The notes under the pieces were generated by a model. That model had not been told where the DNA came from and searched no databases. It was given only the letters and a program-made list of their open reading frames with translations. A program made the translations under genes and the position numbers. From positions 7,220,001 through 7,284,000 of the forward strand of contig NC_087157.1 in assembly GCF_035594125.1 (NCBI RefSeq): a stretch of 64,000 bases of DNA, in the 5' to 3' direction. Position 1 is the stretch's first letter; every line of letters begins with the position of its first letter. This document shows, in pieces, positions 1-10,204 of the stretch. This DNA is from Scylla paramamosain. Taxonomy: Eukaryota > Arthropoda > Malacostraca > Decapoda > Portunidae.

Positions 1-1143
1 CGTTCTATTTTATTTGTTCTGTTTGTAAGCCTGATCCTTTTAAAATGACTATTAGCTCAGCCGTATGTGCTTGATGTGAGCTTCAAAAAACTAATATCAG
101 TAGAATGGTGCCAAATAATGCTTACTATTTACTCTTTTCAGTCAATCATCAGTTACTCAATCAGTCAGTTTCATCAAACAACCTGCATGTGTGGCAGGAT
201 AATGAAACACAACGTTCGACCTGCCTAAGAGAGGAAGGAGCACTGTCGAGTCACAATGAAACACACGAGGCAGAGAGCCAATAACCGGAAGTCACGGCCT
301 CACTGCAATAGCCAATCAGAGGCAGTCCAGGCCACGCTCCGCCAACCAATGACGCTCGCTGGCTGAAAATGAACCCAGCAGTCTATGGCTAATTTCAGCA
401 GAGAATAAAGACAACCCTCGTAATTATCCCTGCGTGGCCAGGTGTGAGGAAGTACAGGTGAGGTGACAGTAGTAGGAGGGGAGGGGGTAACATGCACAAG
501 TAACACCAAACCTTCATTAACAAACCCACCTGTCGCGTCCATCAGGTGTACGGTCAGGTGTGAGGAGCTATAGGTGAAGGAATAGAGAGGAATTAGGGTC
601 ACAGATAGAGGCACCATTCCGCTCACACCCTCTTTAATACAACTACCTGCTACTTCCATCTGCTTCGCTCTAAAGGTGTCACGCAAGCCCACCACCACCC
701 CCACCACCACCAACACCACCACTACAGCCAGGACCACATTACAACGAGAATGAAGATAACCAAGAAGAAACGTAGAGATAATAACATATAATTACAACCG
801 AGGAAACTTATATTCGCACCTGTTCAAGCTACGCGAGAAAAAGTAAATGAAAAGGTAGATGCAATTTTAGTATCGTGTTTAATACATACTTTCTTCTTTG
901 CATTTTTCCTCTTTGTTCTCTCCTTACTCTTTTTATGGTATTAGAAGAAAACTATATAAAGAAGGGTTGTTTTCTTACTATGGACATGACATGGTACAGT
1001 ACATATTCCACTTCCCTCACAGCTTCCTCATTTTGCTTTTGACTCTAATGAAAAGGGAGTCAATACAGGTACGGGTGAGCGTGGTAAGCGAATGGCAGGA
1101 TAATTTCTATGCGTATTTCACTTCCTTTCTTATATTTCAAGTG

Positions 1144-1150
<7 letters not shown>
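1..1150. other. Non-coding stretch, no gene seen
   Basis: Mixed-composition sequence with short open frames only. A minus-strand frame over 300-737 is open, but it begins in a GGT/ACC microsatellite and has no recognisable domain, so I treat it as chance. No promoter, RNA gene or transposon end was recognised. Confidence 0.5.
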
Positions 1151-1185
<35 letters not shown>

Positions 1186-1190
1186 TGTGT

Positions 1191-1227
<37 letters not shown>
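1151..1227. repeat. (GT)n microsatellite
   Basis: Nearly pure GT dinucleotide array with two GTAT interruptions. Confidence 0.97.
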
Positions 1228-1230
<3 letters not shown>

Positions 1231-1444
1231 TTCTTATTAACTTCAAACTAACTAATATCGACGATTTTGAAGTGTTCTCAAAGCAATATTCTACTTAATT
1301 CTTATTTCAGTGATTTTTTGTGCGCAATACACATTTATTTTCATATAATAAACAAGGAGGAGGAGGAAGAGGAGGAGAACAAGAACAAAACAATAAGAAC
1401 AAGAAGAACAAGAACAAGACGAACAAGAACAGCAAAACGAACAA

Positions 1445-1446
<2 letters not shown>

Positions 1447-1492
<46 letters not shown>
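1447..1492. repeat. (AG)n microsatellite
   Basis: Pure AG array preceded by about 85 bp of imperfect GAA/AAC-rich sequence from about 1360. Confidence 0.97.
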
Positions 1493-1494
<2 letters not shown>

Positions 1495-1680
1495 CACAAA
1501 CACCAAGACGAGCGCTAACTTGAAGGAGTTGGAGCGACCTGAGGAGACATTATTGGAGGGCGCGGGGCTGTTACGAAGTGTCAGATCGAGTGAAGAGATG
1601 GGGGGGGGGGAGATCAAGGCAGGAGTCTGGACGAGGCGATTACGCTCCAGAAAACATGCAGGAGAGACGACTGTGAAGAA

Positions 1681-1863
<183 letters not shown>

Positions 1864-2044
1864 GGCTGCGACGACTATACTGAAAAGACTATAACTAGGA
1901 AACTTTAGTCGATAAAACTTCCGTAAAGATTAAGTAATGTAGGGAATGAGAGGAAACATGACGGAAAATACTGAGAGACTTCTGGTATAGGAAGGAAATA
2001 AAAAAAAGGAAGGAAAGAGAATATATGGGTAGCAAACTCGCATA

Positions 2045-2112
2045 GTAGTGGTAGTAGTAGTGGTGGTGGTGGTGGTGGTGGTGGTGGTGGTGATGGTGGT
2101 GATGATGAAGGC
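2045..2112. repeat. (GGT)n microsatellite
   Basis: GTA/GGT trinucleotide array, purest at 2061-2091. It encodes poly-His or poly-Thr in chance minus-strand frames. Confidence 0.93.
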
Positions 2113-2324
2113 AGTGGTGGTTATGGAAACTTGAAGGAAAAAAAAACCCAAGTGACATATTGAGGTGAAAACAACAACGAAACTCCTCAAGAGAGTAAAG
2201 AAACAGCTGAAGGGAAACTGAAGGGTGAAGGGAAAACCAATAACAAAAATGACACGATGGAAATACCACAGTGAAAAATAACACATGAAAACCTTCAATG
2301 TCAGGGAGAATACACGCAGCCTGT

Positions 2325-2585
2325 CACCGGTTCCCTTCCTTCCCTTCAACTCCCTTCCTTCCTTCCTTCCTTTCATTTCCCTTCAACTCCCTTCCTTCCC
2401 TTCACCTCCCTTCAACTCCCTCCCTTTCCCAACTTCCCTCCCTTCTCTTCAAATCTCTCCTTTCTCTTCAACTCCCTCCCTTCCTTCCTTTCCTTCCCTT
2501 CAGCTGCCTTCCTTCCCTTCCTTCACATCAACTCCTTTCAACTCCCTACACTTCAATTCCATACAACTCCTACACTTCAATTCCC
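2325..2585. repeat. CT-rich minisatellite, left half
   Basis: Imperfect tandem units of the type CCCTTCAACTCCCTTCCTT on the plus strand. The same composition and motif resume at 5429-5545, so this minisatellite appears to have been split by the retrotransposon insertion between the two halves. Confidence 0.85.
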
Positions 2586-5426
2586 CTTTTCTGACCCCTT
2601 TTCTGTTCCCTCCTACTTTCTCTATCCTCATTTTCGATCCAAAGCTGGATGCTGCGTTTATGTGCGCAATGACTTAACCTGCTCTCGTGCCCACGCTCTT
2701 GAATCTTCCGAGTTTTCCACCATCTGGCTACGACTACAGAGTCATTCTCATACTAAATTTATCTGTGCTGTATACCTCTCTCCTAACTCCTCTGACTATA
2801 AGAAATTCTTTGACTACTTAACTTCCAAAGTGGAGCACATTCTGACCCTCTTCCCTTTTGCAGAGATCTCCATTCTTGGAGACTTCAATGTTCACCACCA
2901 GCTTTGGCTTTCCTCTCCCTTCACTGACCATCCTGGTGAACTAGCCTACAACTTTGCTATCCTCCATGACCTAGAGCAATTGGTGCAACACCCTACTCGT
3001 ATTCCTGACCGTCTTGGAGATACGCCCAACATTCTTGACCTTTTCCTGACCTCTAATCCTTCTGCTTATGCTGTCACCCTTTATTCTCCGTTGGGCTCCT
3101 CCGATCACAATCTCATATCTTTATCTTGTCCTATCACTCCAATCCCTCCTCAGGATCCCCCTAAGCGAAGGTGCCTCTGGCGTTTTGCCTCTGCTAGTTG
3201 GGGGGACCTGAGGAGGTATTTTGCTGATTTTCCTTGGAATGACTACTGCTTCCGTGTCAGAGACCCGTCTTTGTGTGCTGAGCGCATAACAGAGGTGATA
3301 GTGTCTGGCATGGAGGCGTACATTCCTCACTCTTTTTCTCGACCTAAACCTTCTAAACCTTGGTTTAACACAGCTTGTTCTCGTGCTATACATGATAGAG
3401 AGGTGGCCCACAAAAGGTACTTAAGCCTTCCTTCACCAGAATCTCATGCACTTTATATTTCTGCCCGGAACCATGCCAAGTCTGTTCTCCAACTAGCCAA
3501 AAACTCTTTCATTAACAGAAAATGTCAAAACCTTTCAAGATCTAACTCCCCTCGTGATTTCTGGCATCTAGCCAAAAATATCTCCAATAACTTTGCTTCT
3601 TCTTCTTTCCCTCCTCTACTTCAACCAGATGGCACCACTGCTATCACATCTATTTCTAAAGCTGAACTCTTTGCTCAAACCTTTGCTAAAAACTCTACCT
3701 TGGACGATTCTGGGCTTGTTCCTCCCTCTCCTCCACCCTCTGACTACTTCATGCCACGTATTAAAATTCTTCGTAATGATGTTTTCCATGCCCTCGCTGG
3801 CCTAAACCCTCGGAAGGCTTATGGACCTGATGGGGTCCCTCCTATTGTTCTCCGAAACTGTGCCTCCGTGCTTGCACCTTGCCTAGTCAAACTCTTTCAG
3901 CTCTGTCTGTCAACATCTACCTTTCCTTCTTGCTGGAAGTTTGCCTACATTCAACCTGTTCCTAAAAAGGGTGACCGCTCTAATCCCTCAAACTACCGTC
4001 CTATTGCTTTAATTTCCTGCTTATCTAAAGTTTTTGAATCTATCCTCAACAGGAAGATTCTTAAACATCTATCACTTCACAACCTTCTATCTGATCGCCA
4101 GTATGGGTTCCGTCAAGGCCGCTCGACTGGTGATCTTCTGGCTTTCCTTACTGAGTCTTGGTCATCCTCTTTTAGAGACTTTGGTGAAACTTTTGCTGTT
4201 GCCTTGGACATATCAAAAGCCTTTGATAGAGTCTGGCACAAAGCTTTGATTTCCAAACTACCCTCCTACGGTTTCTATCCTTCTCTCTGTAACTTCATCT
4301 CAAGTTTCCTTTCTGACCGTTCTATTGCTGCTGTGGTAGACGGTCACTGTTCTTCTCCTAAATCTATTAACAGTGGTGTTCCTCAGGGTTCTGTCCTGTC
4401 ACCCACTCTCTTCTTATTATTCATTAATGATCTTCTAAAACAAACTTCTTGTCCTATCCACTCCTATGCTGATGATACCACCCTGCACTTTTCCACGTCT
4501 TTTCATAGACGTCCAACCCTTCAGGAGGTAAACATATCACGCAGGGAAGCCACAGAACGCCTGACTTCTGATCTTTCTAAAATTTCTGATTGGGGCAGAG
4601 CAAACTTGGTATTGTTCAATGCCTCAAAAACTCAATTCCTCCATCTATCAACTCGACACAATCTTCCAGACAACTATCCCCTCTTCTTCAATGACACTCA
4701 ACTGTCCCCCTCTTCTACACTGAACATCCTCGGTCTGTCCTTTACTTATAATCTGAACTGGAAACTTCACATCTCATCTCTAGCTAAAACAGCTTCTATG
4801 AAGTTAGGTGTTCTGAGACGTCTCCGCCAGTTTTTCTCACCCCCCCAGCTGCTATCTCTGTACAAGGGCCTTATCCGTCCATGTATGGAGTATGCTTCAC
4901 ATGTCTGGGGGGGTTCCACTCATACTGCTGTTCTAGACAGGGTGGAATCAAAAGCTTTTCGTCTCATCAACTCCTCTCCTCTAACTGACTGTCTTCAGCC
5001 CCTCTCTCACCGCCGCAATGTTGCATATCTAGCTGTCTTCTACCGCTATTTTCATGCCAACTGCTCTTCTGATCTTGCTAACTGCATGCCTCCCCTCCTC
5101 CCGCGGCCTCGCTGCACAAGACTTTCTTCTTTCTCTCACTCCTTTTCTGTCCACCTCTCTAACGCAAGAGTTAACCAGTATTCTCAATCATTCATCCCTT
5201 TCTCTGGTAAACTCTGGAACTCCTTGCCTGCTTCTGTATTTCCACCTTCCTATGACTTGAATTCCTTCAAGAGGGAGGTTTCAAGACACTTATCCACCAA
5301 TTTTTTACCACTGCCTTGACCCTTTTACGGGACTGGCATTTCAGTGTGCATTTTTTTCTTATTAGATTTTTGTTGCCCTTGGCCAGTATCCTTCCTACAT
5401 AAAAAAAAATAAATAAAAAAAATAAA
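2586..5426 (+). mobile_element. Jockey-like non-LTR retrotransposon, 5'-truncated (copy 1)
   Basis: The element contains a long endonuclease/reverse transcriptase frame, a short 3' UTR with GTTGCCCTTGGCCAG and CCTACATAAAA, and an A-rich tail to about 5426. AATTCCC occurs at 2579-2585 and again at 5427-5433. This could be a 7-bp target duplication, but the surrounding low-complexity sequence makes it uncertain. ORF1 and the N-terminal part of the endonuclease are absent, which is typical 5' truncation. Four shorter copies of the same family lie elsewhere in the window. The exact 5' boundary is inferred and could lie anywhere from 2586 to about 2630. Confidence 0.9.
2605..5319 (+). CDS. Endonuclease/reverse transcriptase of Jockey-like element (5'-partial ORF2)
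   Basis: The protein nicks target DNA and reverse-transcribes the element RNA at the nick (target-primed reverse transcription). Counting codons from the GTG at 2662 (885 codons to the TGA at 5317-5319), the C-terminal part of an APE-type endonuclease comes first: GDFN near residue 73-76 and SDHN near 147-150, the catalytic Asp-His pair. The RT domain follows: KAYGPDG, NYRPIAL, the first catalytic Asp in [13 protein letters not shown] (Asp about residue 516), [13 protein letters not shown] and YADD at about 602-605. The C-terminal segment ends WNSLP...FKREVSRHL, usual for this group. The frame stays open upstream of 2662 through residues that still look like the endonuclease ([13 protein letters not shown]), so homology probably begins near 2605. 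No initiator ATG belongs to it because the 5' end is missing. There is no internal stop, implying a fairly recent insertion. Jockey versus a sister clade is not resolved by eye. Confidence 0.93.
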   Translation, partial: VPSYFLYPHFRSKAGCCVYVRNDLTCSRAHALESSEFSTIWLRLQSHSHTKFICAVYLSPNSSDYKKFFDYLTSKVEHILTLFPFAEISILGDFNVHHQLWLSSPFTDHPGELAYNFAILHDLEQLVQHPTRIPDRLGDTPNILDLFLTSNPSAYAVTLYSPLGSSDHNLISLSCPITPIPPQDPPKRRCLWRFASASWGDLRRYFADFPWNDYCFRVRDPSLCAERITEVIVSGMEAYIPHSFSRPKPSKPWFNTACSRAIHDREVAHKRYLSLPSPESHALYISARNHAKSVLQLAKNSFINRKCQNLSRSNSPRDFWHLAKNISNNFASSSFPPLLQPDGTTAITSISKAELFAQTFAKNSTLDDSGLVPPSPPPSDYFMPRIKILRNDVFHALAGLNPRKAYGPDGVPPIVLRNCASVLAPCLVKLFQLCLSTSTFPSCWKFAYIQPVPKKGDRSNPSNYRPIALISCLSKVFESILNRKILKHLSLHNLLSDRQYGFRQGRSTGDLLAFLTESWSSSFRDFGETFAVALDISKAFDRVWHKALISKLPSYGFYPSLCNFISSFLSDRSIAAVVDGHCSSPKSINSGVPQGSVLSPTLFLLFINDLLKQTSCPIHSYADDTTLHFSTSFHRRPTLQEVNISRREATERLTSDLSKISDWGRANLVLFNASKTQFLHLSTRHNLPDNYPLFFNDTQLSPSSTLNILGLSFTYNLNWKLHISSLAKTASMKLGVLRRLRQFFSPPQLLSLYKGLIRPCMEYASHVWGGSTHTAVLDRVESKAFRLINSSPLTDCLQPLSHRRNVAYLAVFYRYFHANCSSDLANCMPPLLPRPRCTRLSSFSHSFSVHLSNARVNQYSQSFIPFSGKLWNSLPASVFPPSYDLNSFKREVSRHLSTNFLPLP

Positions 5427-5428
5427 AA

Positions 5429-5545
5429 TTCCCTCCTTTCCTCCCCTTCCTTCTTTTCAGCTCCCTTTCTTCTCTTCAGCTCCTTTCTTCCCTTCACCTA
5501 TCCTTTTCCTTCCCTTCAACTCTCTTCCTTACCTTCCTTCTCTTC
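5429..5545. repeat. CT-rich minisatellite, right half
   Basis: CCTTCCTTCTTTTCAGCTCC-type units resume directly after the A-rich tail of the Jockey-like element and match the composition of 2325-2585. Confidence 0.8.
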
Positions 5546-6573
5546 AGCAGCCTCGGGAGGGATGGAGCCCCGCGCAAAGTCCCGAACGAAGGCTGACAGA
5601 TACACTTTGCCGCCTCCCTCCCTGCGGCTTCCCAGGGAGGCGGCGGCCAAGAAAGACGGGAAGGAGGCGCCGTAAATCAGGCTCCAGAGCGACAGGTGAA
5701 GGGTGTACTGCGGTTAGTTTTCCTCTACTTGAAAATTTAAGAGGAAAAGTATACGTAAGAGGAATACGGAAGGAGTAACTGGATGCATTGACTTTACTTT
5801 TGGATCAGGGAATGAAAAAAAAAAAATTAAGAGTGAGATAATACATTTTAGGACTGCCACGTGTAGACTTGATGGCTTCTTGCAGCTTCCCTTATTTTCT
5901 AATCCTTATTTTCTTATGTTCTTATTTCAGGAAGGTACCAAAATTTCCTTACACCTCTATGATAATTATTCACTATACTTAATAACCCTTCACAGGCAAA
6001 TCAAAGCTGAAGGATAATTTGAAGGACAGATAATTTGAAGGACAGGTGAATTTCAGTGTCACAAATGCCTTCAGGATAACAAGACAAGGCGTTAGCCTTT
6101 CTCCCCTATAAATGAATCGTAGTGTGAAATAAAACAGAGAGCAATGCAATAGAGAAAGAGAAAAAAACTTAGTTCACTATCACTGGCATTCTTCAAGAGA
6201 TCCATTATCGTATTTTGGGGTGAAAAATGGCTAATCTCATGAAATAAAGTTAAACGCAGTAAAAATTGAACCAAAGCTGTGGCAACATTTTCCCGAAGTT
6301 TTGCGGCGATACTCATGGTTTAAAGTCATGTGAAAAAGCACCACAATCTCATAAATGATGAGGAAGATGAGGAACAAAAAGCTGAGAGACCAACTGCAGC
6401 ACTACGCGTCTGGAGGCTTCTAACCCCGTTTTCTCAACTGTAAGTTATTGATCTTTAAAGTGCTACTCTACCTATAGTTTTCCTTACATTTACTTCATTT
6501 TTGTTTTTGTTATACTTGCCATTAAATTTTCTATAAATTTTGTCAGAAAATTTTGGATTTGGTCAAATGCATA
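5546..6573. other. Non-coding stretch with one dispersed repeat
   Basis: A GC-rich start (5550-5700) passes into AT-rich DNA after about 6430. Apart from the dispersed repeat at 5851-5929 I see no gene or transposon end. The AT-rich part continues beyond the pogo-type insertion at 6576-7046. Confidence 0.5.
5851..5929 (-). repeat. Dispersed repeat, minus-strand copy
   Basis: Read on the minus strand this has AAGAACATAAGAAAATAAGG, then AAGGGAAGCTGCAAGAAGCC, then TACACGTGGCAGTCC. The same order of motifs occurs on the plus strand at 52301-52425. Two copies in opposite orientation in one window indicate an interspersed element. I recall this sequence type as common in decapod genomes but cannot assign a class. 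Confidence 0.6.
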
Positions 6574-6575
6574 TA

Positions 6576-7046
6576 CAGTAAAATCCCTCTCATCCGGCAT
6601 TCGAGTATCCGGCAGCTTCAAGTATCCGGCACATTTTTTCCCGAGCCTTAAAATCAATAAAAAATCAATGTGTACTCATTAAATCGATTAAAATTCCCGC
6701 GCGAGGCATACTTTGTCCCCTCACCACCAGAGCGCACTGCTTCGCGCCACCCGCGGCCCACTGCACTGTGTTTACTCAGTGACTCAGTCCCGCGTGTGCA
6801 CTGTTTATCGCCTGACGCCTTCATCATGCCTAAAGTTGTAGAAAAGAGGAAGCGTGTTGTGCTTACACTTAAGCAGCTGATCAGATCAGCTGCTGATGAA
6901 GATCAGCTGGTCTTTGTTATGGTAAGATGCGTGAGTGTAGGGTGGTGATTGTGGACATAATTTCACTTCTATTCAAGTATCCGGCAATATTCAAGTATCC
7001 GGCATGTCGGCGGTCCCGTTGATGCCGGATAAGAGGGATTTTACTG
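6576..7046 (+). mobile_element. pogo/Tigger-type non-autonomous DNA transposon
   Basis: The 471-bp element has 25-bp terminal inverted repeats (6576-6600 and 7022-7046) that differ at one base. They begin CAGTAAAATCCCTC and carry ATCCGGCAT. It is flanked by TA on both sides (6574-6575 and 7047-7048), the target duplication of Tc1/mariner-pogo elements. The subterminal motif AAGTATCCGGCA, or a close variant, occurs twice near the left end (about 6602-6632) and twice near the right end (about 6976-7006). The interior keeps only the beginning of a transposase, so this is an internally deleted copy needing a transposase in trans. Confidence 0.92.
6826..6948 (+). pseudogene. N-terminal remnant of pogo/Tigger transposase
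   Basis: Forty codons from ATG at 6826 to the TGA at 6946-6948, inside the pogo-type element. Residues 1-17 (MPKVVEKRKRVVLTLKQ) resemble the start of the CENP-B-like helix-turn-helix of Tigger transposases, which typically begins with a basic KRKR...LTLK segment. After residue 17 the similarity ends and a short unrelated tail follows, consistent with a large internal deletion removing the rest of the DNA-binding domain and the whole DDE domain. Family assignment is supported by the TIRs and TA sites. No function is expected. Confidence 0.75.
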
Positions 7047-7048
7047 TA

Positions 7049-7481
7049 TTTTTTTTTTTTCTAACACGGACATTTGCGAATTTTTAGTGGCGTCAAAGTT
7101 ATCAGTGTTAAAAAAAAAATTTCGTCATAATAATTCCATATTTTAGAAAAGTTGCTGGCAAAAATTATTTATTAATAATTAACTTTATCAGAAATAATTT
7201 TTCATTTTTCTGTTGTTTAAAATGTCTGAGCAATAATCGATTAAAGTTTGGTAAAAAAAAAAATACTGAAATCCAGGGAAAATAATTTTTTTTCTTTTCT
7301 TTTTCATATATAATTCTGAAAATTTCTACACTCGTAAGTAGGCATCATAGCTACTTTACAGTAAAGTTTCATGTAAATTGACGCAATTTTTTTTATTTTT
7401 TACTAAAAAGAGAAGCTAACGTCCCCTTAACATCTAAACTCATTAATAGAGAGAATGATTACATGGAAGGGACAGTATTAA

Positions 7482-7482
<1 letters not shown>
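7049..7482. other. AT-rich non-coding DNA
   Basis: A/T homopolymer-rich sequence flanking the pogo-type insertion. It may be an older element interrupted by that insertion, but no terminal repeats were recognised. Confidence 0.4.

Positions 7483-7483
<1 letters not shown>

Positions 7484-7529
<46 letters not shown>
7484..7529. repeat. (GT)n microsatellite
   Basis: Pure GT array ending in a G-rich run. Confidence 0.97.
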
Positions 7530-7531
<2 letters not shown>

Positions 7532-8040
7532 TGGGGGGGAGGGAAATCGTGTTTGCGTACAATACAACACACCCTGCCTGACCCACTCTTATCAGCACAC
7601 GCAACACCATCAAACAGGCATTCACCTCGCCCCGCTCACGCCCATTACGACTACATGACTCATTCCTTAGTCACCGCCTTCCCTCCCTCCTGTGACCTCC
7701 CAGACTACCTTAGTACTCATGGCCCCACGCACCGTCTGTCCTTAGCGGCAAGGTCAATCAAGACGCTACGCAGGTGTGCTTCTAAGGTGACGAGAGATTA
7801 TGATATGAACTAGAGTGAAATAAATAAAGAAAGGAATATGAATAAAATAGTCATAAATAGAATAAACTGTGGTATATATTTCCATCCATTTCACAGGTAC
7901 TTGACACATCTTTTCTTATTACAAACCACTCAGAGATCTTTTCATTGTACTGCCAAGAAATTACAAAATCTGTTCTTTCTTACCGCTATCTTTCTTTTTG
8001 ATGCTTATAAAGATTCTACGCATTGCTGTTAGCGCCGTGA
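7530..8040. other. Non-coding stretch, no gene seen
   Basis: Mixed-composition sequence. A plus-strand frame reaches 7813 but starts in the GT array and shows no domain. Confidence 0.45.
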
Positions 8041-8049
8041 ATTGTTGCA

Positions 8050-8460
8050 TATCGCAGTGAAGGGGATGATGAGGAAAGTATCCAAACTTTTCTCTTGCAT
8101 TATCTTCCTATGAATAAAGCATGATTCATTCGTACGATGGTAAAAAACGATAAAGAAACTTTTTTTTTTAATAAAAGAGTAATGATAACAAAGAAAAATC
8201 TATTGATCGTCCTCTTCTTATGAATGAATAAAAAACGAAACATTATTTTATTTCACCTCGTGTTAACTACGTAAAACAAAATAAGACTAAGTCGCATGAT
8301 GGCAAAGATTATAAAGAAAATTATAACAATCATCAAGTGTAAAATAAAAATAATGGCAGGGAAAATTCATCCTGAAGTACATCGTTCTCTTCTTACAAAT
8401 AATAAAAAATAAAAAAAAACCGAATTATCTTCCATTCCGCTGACGTTAACTACACCAAAT
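8050..8460. repeat. Diverged A-rich local tandem repeat
   Basis: Shared blocks recur at a spacing of roughly 160-180 bp: CGTCCTCTTCTTA at about 8209 and CGTTCTCTTCTTA at about 8382; GTTAACTAC at about 8263 and 8444; ACGATGGTAAAAAACGATAAAG near 8135 against a related GCATGATGGCAAAGATTATAAAG near 8294. I read this as about two and a half strongly diverged units. Confidence 0.45.
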
Positions 8461-8637
8461 ATTCCCCTCATCCATCACGCCACGCCGAAGTTCCGTGACC
8501 ACCACGCCTCCGTCAGCGCCTCCATCAGAAGCAATGGAAGGATTTAGGGGGCCAATAATGACGCATCGGCACGCCACTCATCTTGCTACGCGGAAGGTGG
8601 AGAGCCCGCGGGAAATTGTGCGATGGGAAGGGAAATG

Positions 8638-8934
8638 CGGCGGCGGCGGCGGCGGTGGTGGCAGTGGTGGTGGTGGTGGTGGTGGTAGTGAAGGAGGCGA
8701 TGTCTGAATTGAGTGGTTACTCTCAGGGAAAATGGAAATAATGCGATAGTGTACGGGAGATGAAGGGAGCAGCAGCAGCAGGAGGAGGAGGAGGAGGAGG
8801 AGGAGGAGGAGAGAAGAAAAAGAAGAACAGGAAGAGGAAGAAAGGTAGGAAGAAAAGGAAAAAGACGAGGAATAGCCAGGAAAAGAAGAAAAAAGGAAAA
8901 GAGGAAAAGGCGAAGGAGGAGGAGGAGTGCTACC
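8638..8934. repeat. GGC/GGT and GGA trinucleotide arrays with purine-rich tail
   Basis: GGC then GGT units lie at 8638-8698. A GGA array lies at 8769-8812 and runs into about 120 bp of GAA/GGA-rich purine sequence. Confidence 0.9.
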
Positions 8935-8944
8935 AGATCTTTGT

Positions 8945-8946
<2 letters not shown>

Positions 8947-9038
<92 letters not shown>
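8947..9038. repeat. (CT)n microsatellite
   Basis: Pure array. Confidence 0.98.
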
Positions 9039-9040
<2 letters not shown>

Positions 9041-9340
9041 GCTGCTGCGTTTCCAAAAAAGCCTATGAATACAAAACAAACATTTACCATTACTACCTTA
9101 ACACTAATATAATTTTTCACAGTTACACATCTGGTCTCTGTACTGAAAAAATAATTGAAAAATATAGCGAAGTTTCCGTTTAAAAGTAAATACAGAAAAC
9201 GGTAACAGAAAGTCAAAGAAAATGTGTACCGTTAGGGGACGGCTTGTGTACTTAGGGCAAACTAATTATTTTTAGTGTATTAATGATGTTTTTAATGAGA
9301 ACATGAAGGAAAACGAGAGATCTTAATGTCTGATATCAAT

Positions 9341-9342
<2 letters not shown>

Positions 9343-9421
<79 letters not shown>
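9343..9421. repeat. (CT)n microsatellite
   Basis: Pure array. Confidence 0.98.
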
Positions 9422-9422
<1 letters not shown>

Positions 9423-9573
9423 ACGGATAAGAAAAATACGTAAAGAAAACAGGTAAACAGGAAGCAGGCGACAAAAAATAGATAAACTTTTTGAGCCGAG
9501 ACACCGAAGAAAACAAACTTTGTACGAGAAGGAGGGAGAAAAATGAAATTGAATAGGAAAGCAAATTTAGTGT

Positions 9574-9770
9574 GGAGGAGGAGGAGGAGGAGGAGGAGGA
9601 GGAGGAGGAGGAGAAGGAGGAGGAGGAGGAGGAGGAGGAGGAGGAGGAGGAGGAGGAGGGGGAGGAGGAGGAAGGAAGAGGAGGTACAGGATCAACAGCA
9701 TCAGGAAATGGAGGAAGACAAATCCAGGAAGAGGGGGAGGAAGAGGCAGAGGAAGAGGAAGAGGAAGCGA
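9574..9770. repeat. (GGA)n array with purine-rich extension
   Basis: Nearly pure GGA to about 9672, then imperfect GGAAGA-type purine repeats. It yields poly-Glu, poly-Arg and poly-Pro frames that are not genes. Confidence 0.93.
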
Positions 9771-9904
9771 GTCAACCCACACTATCCTTTCGCCTTCTTC
9801 CTTTGTCTCTGGGTTGTGTTCTCTCCTCCTCGCAGACCCACCGCCTTTGTTTAGCGTTAAGAGCTGCCCGTTTCCTAAGACACGCCTCTTGTACCACCCA
9901 CAAT

Positions 9905-9927
9905 ACACACACACACACACACACACA
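9905..9927. repeat. Short (CA)n microsatellite
   Basis: Pure CA array followed by TAC/CAC-rich sequence to about 9965. Confidence 0.93.
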
Positions 9928-10204
9928 AGACTACTACTATTACCATCACCACCAGTACCACTATCAAAATACAACACTTACTAGTATAAGTCTTTCTCAT
10001 TACTATTATTAAAATGAACTTAATGCTTTCAAATAATAGCCAGTCGGTATCAGGTTCCAATTAATTAACTTCAAAATACGTTCATAGGAAAAATATTAAT
10101 GTCCTCTTATCTTCATCTTCCACGTAAGGTGTGCTGCTCATCTCCGTCTCAGCAGTGGTAGAATTAATCGTTTCATTTCCATATTTATATTTCCATTTTA
10201 TGGC

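Noticed and set aside
300..737. 145-codon minus-strand ORF with a hydrophobic start
   Set aside because: The hydrophobic start is a GGT/ACC microsatellite and the rest matches no family. Chance frame.
898..1251. ORFs made of Cys-Val, Thr-His, Ser-Leu or Arg-Glu dipeptides, here and throughout the window
   Set aside because: They are readings of GT, CA, CT and AG dinucleotide arrays, which have no stop codons. No start, splice or domain support.
3121..3411. Minus-strand ORF inside the Jockey-like element
   Set aside because: Shadow of the RT frame on the opposite strand.
9567..9977. Poly-Pro, poly-Glu or poly-Arg ORFs
   Set aside because: Translations of the GGA array.
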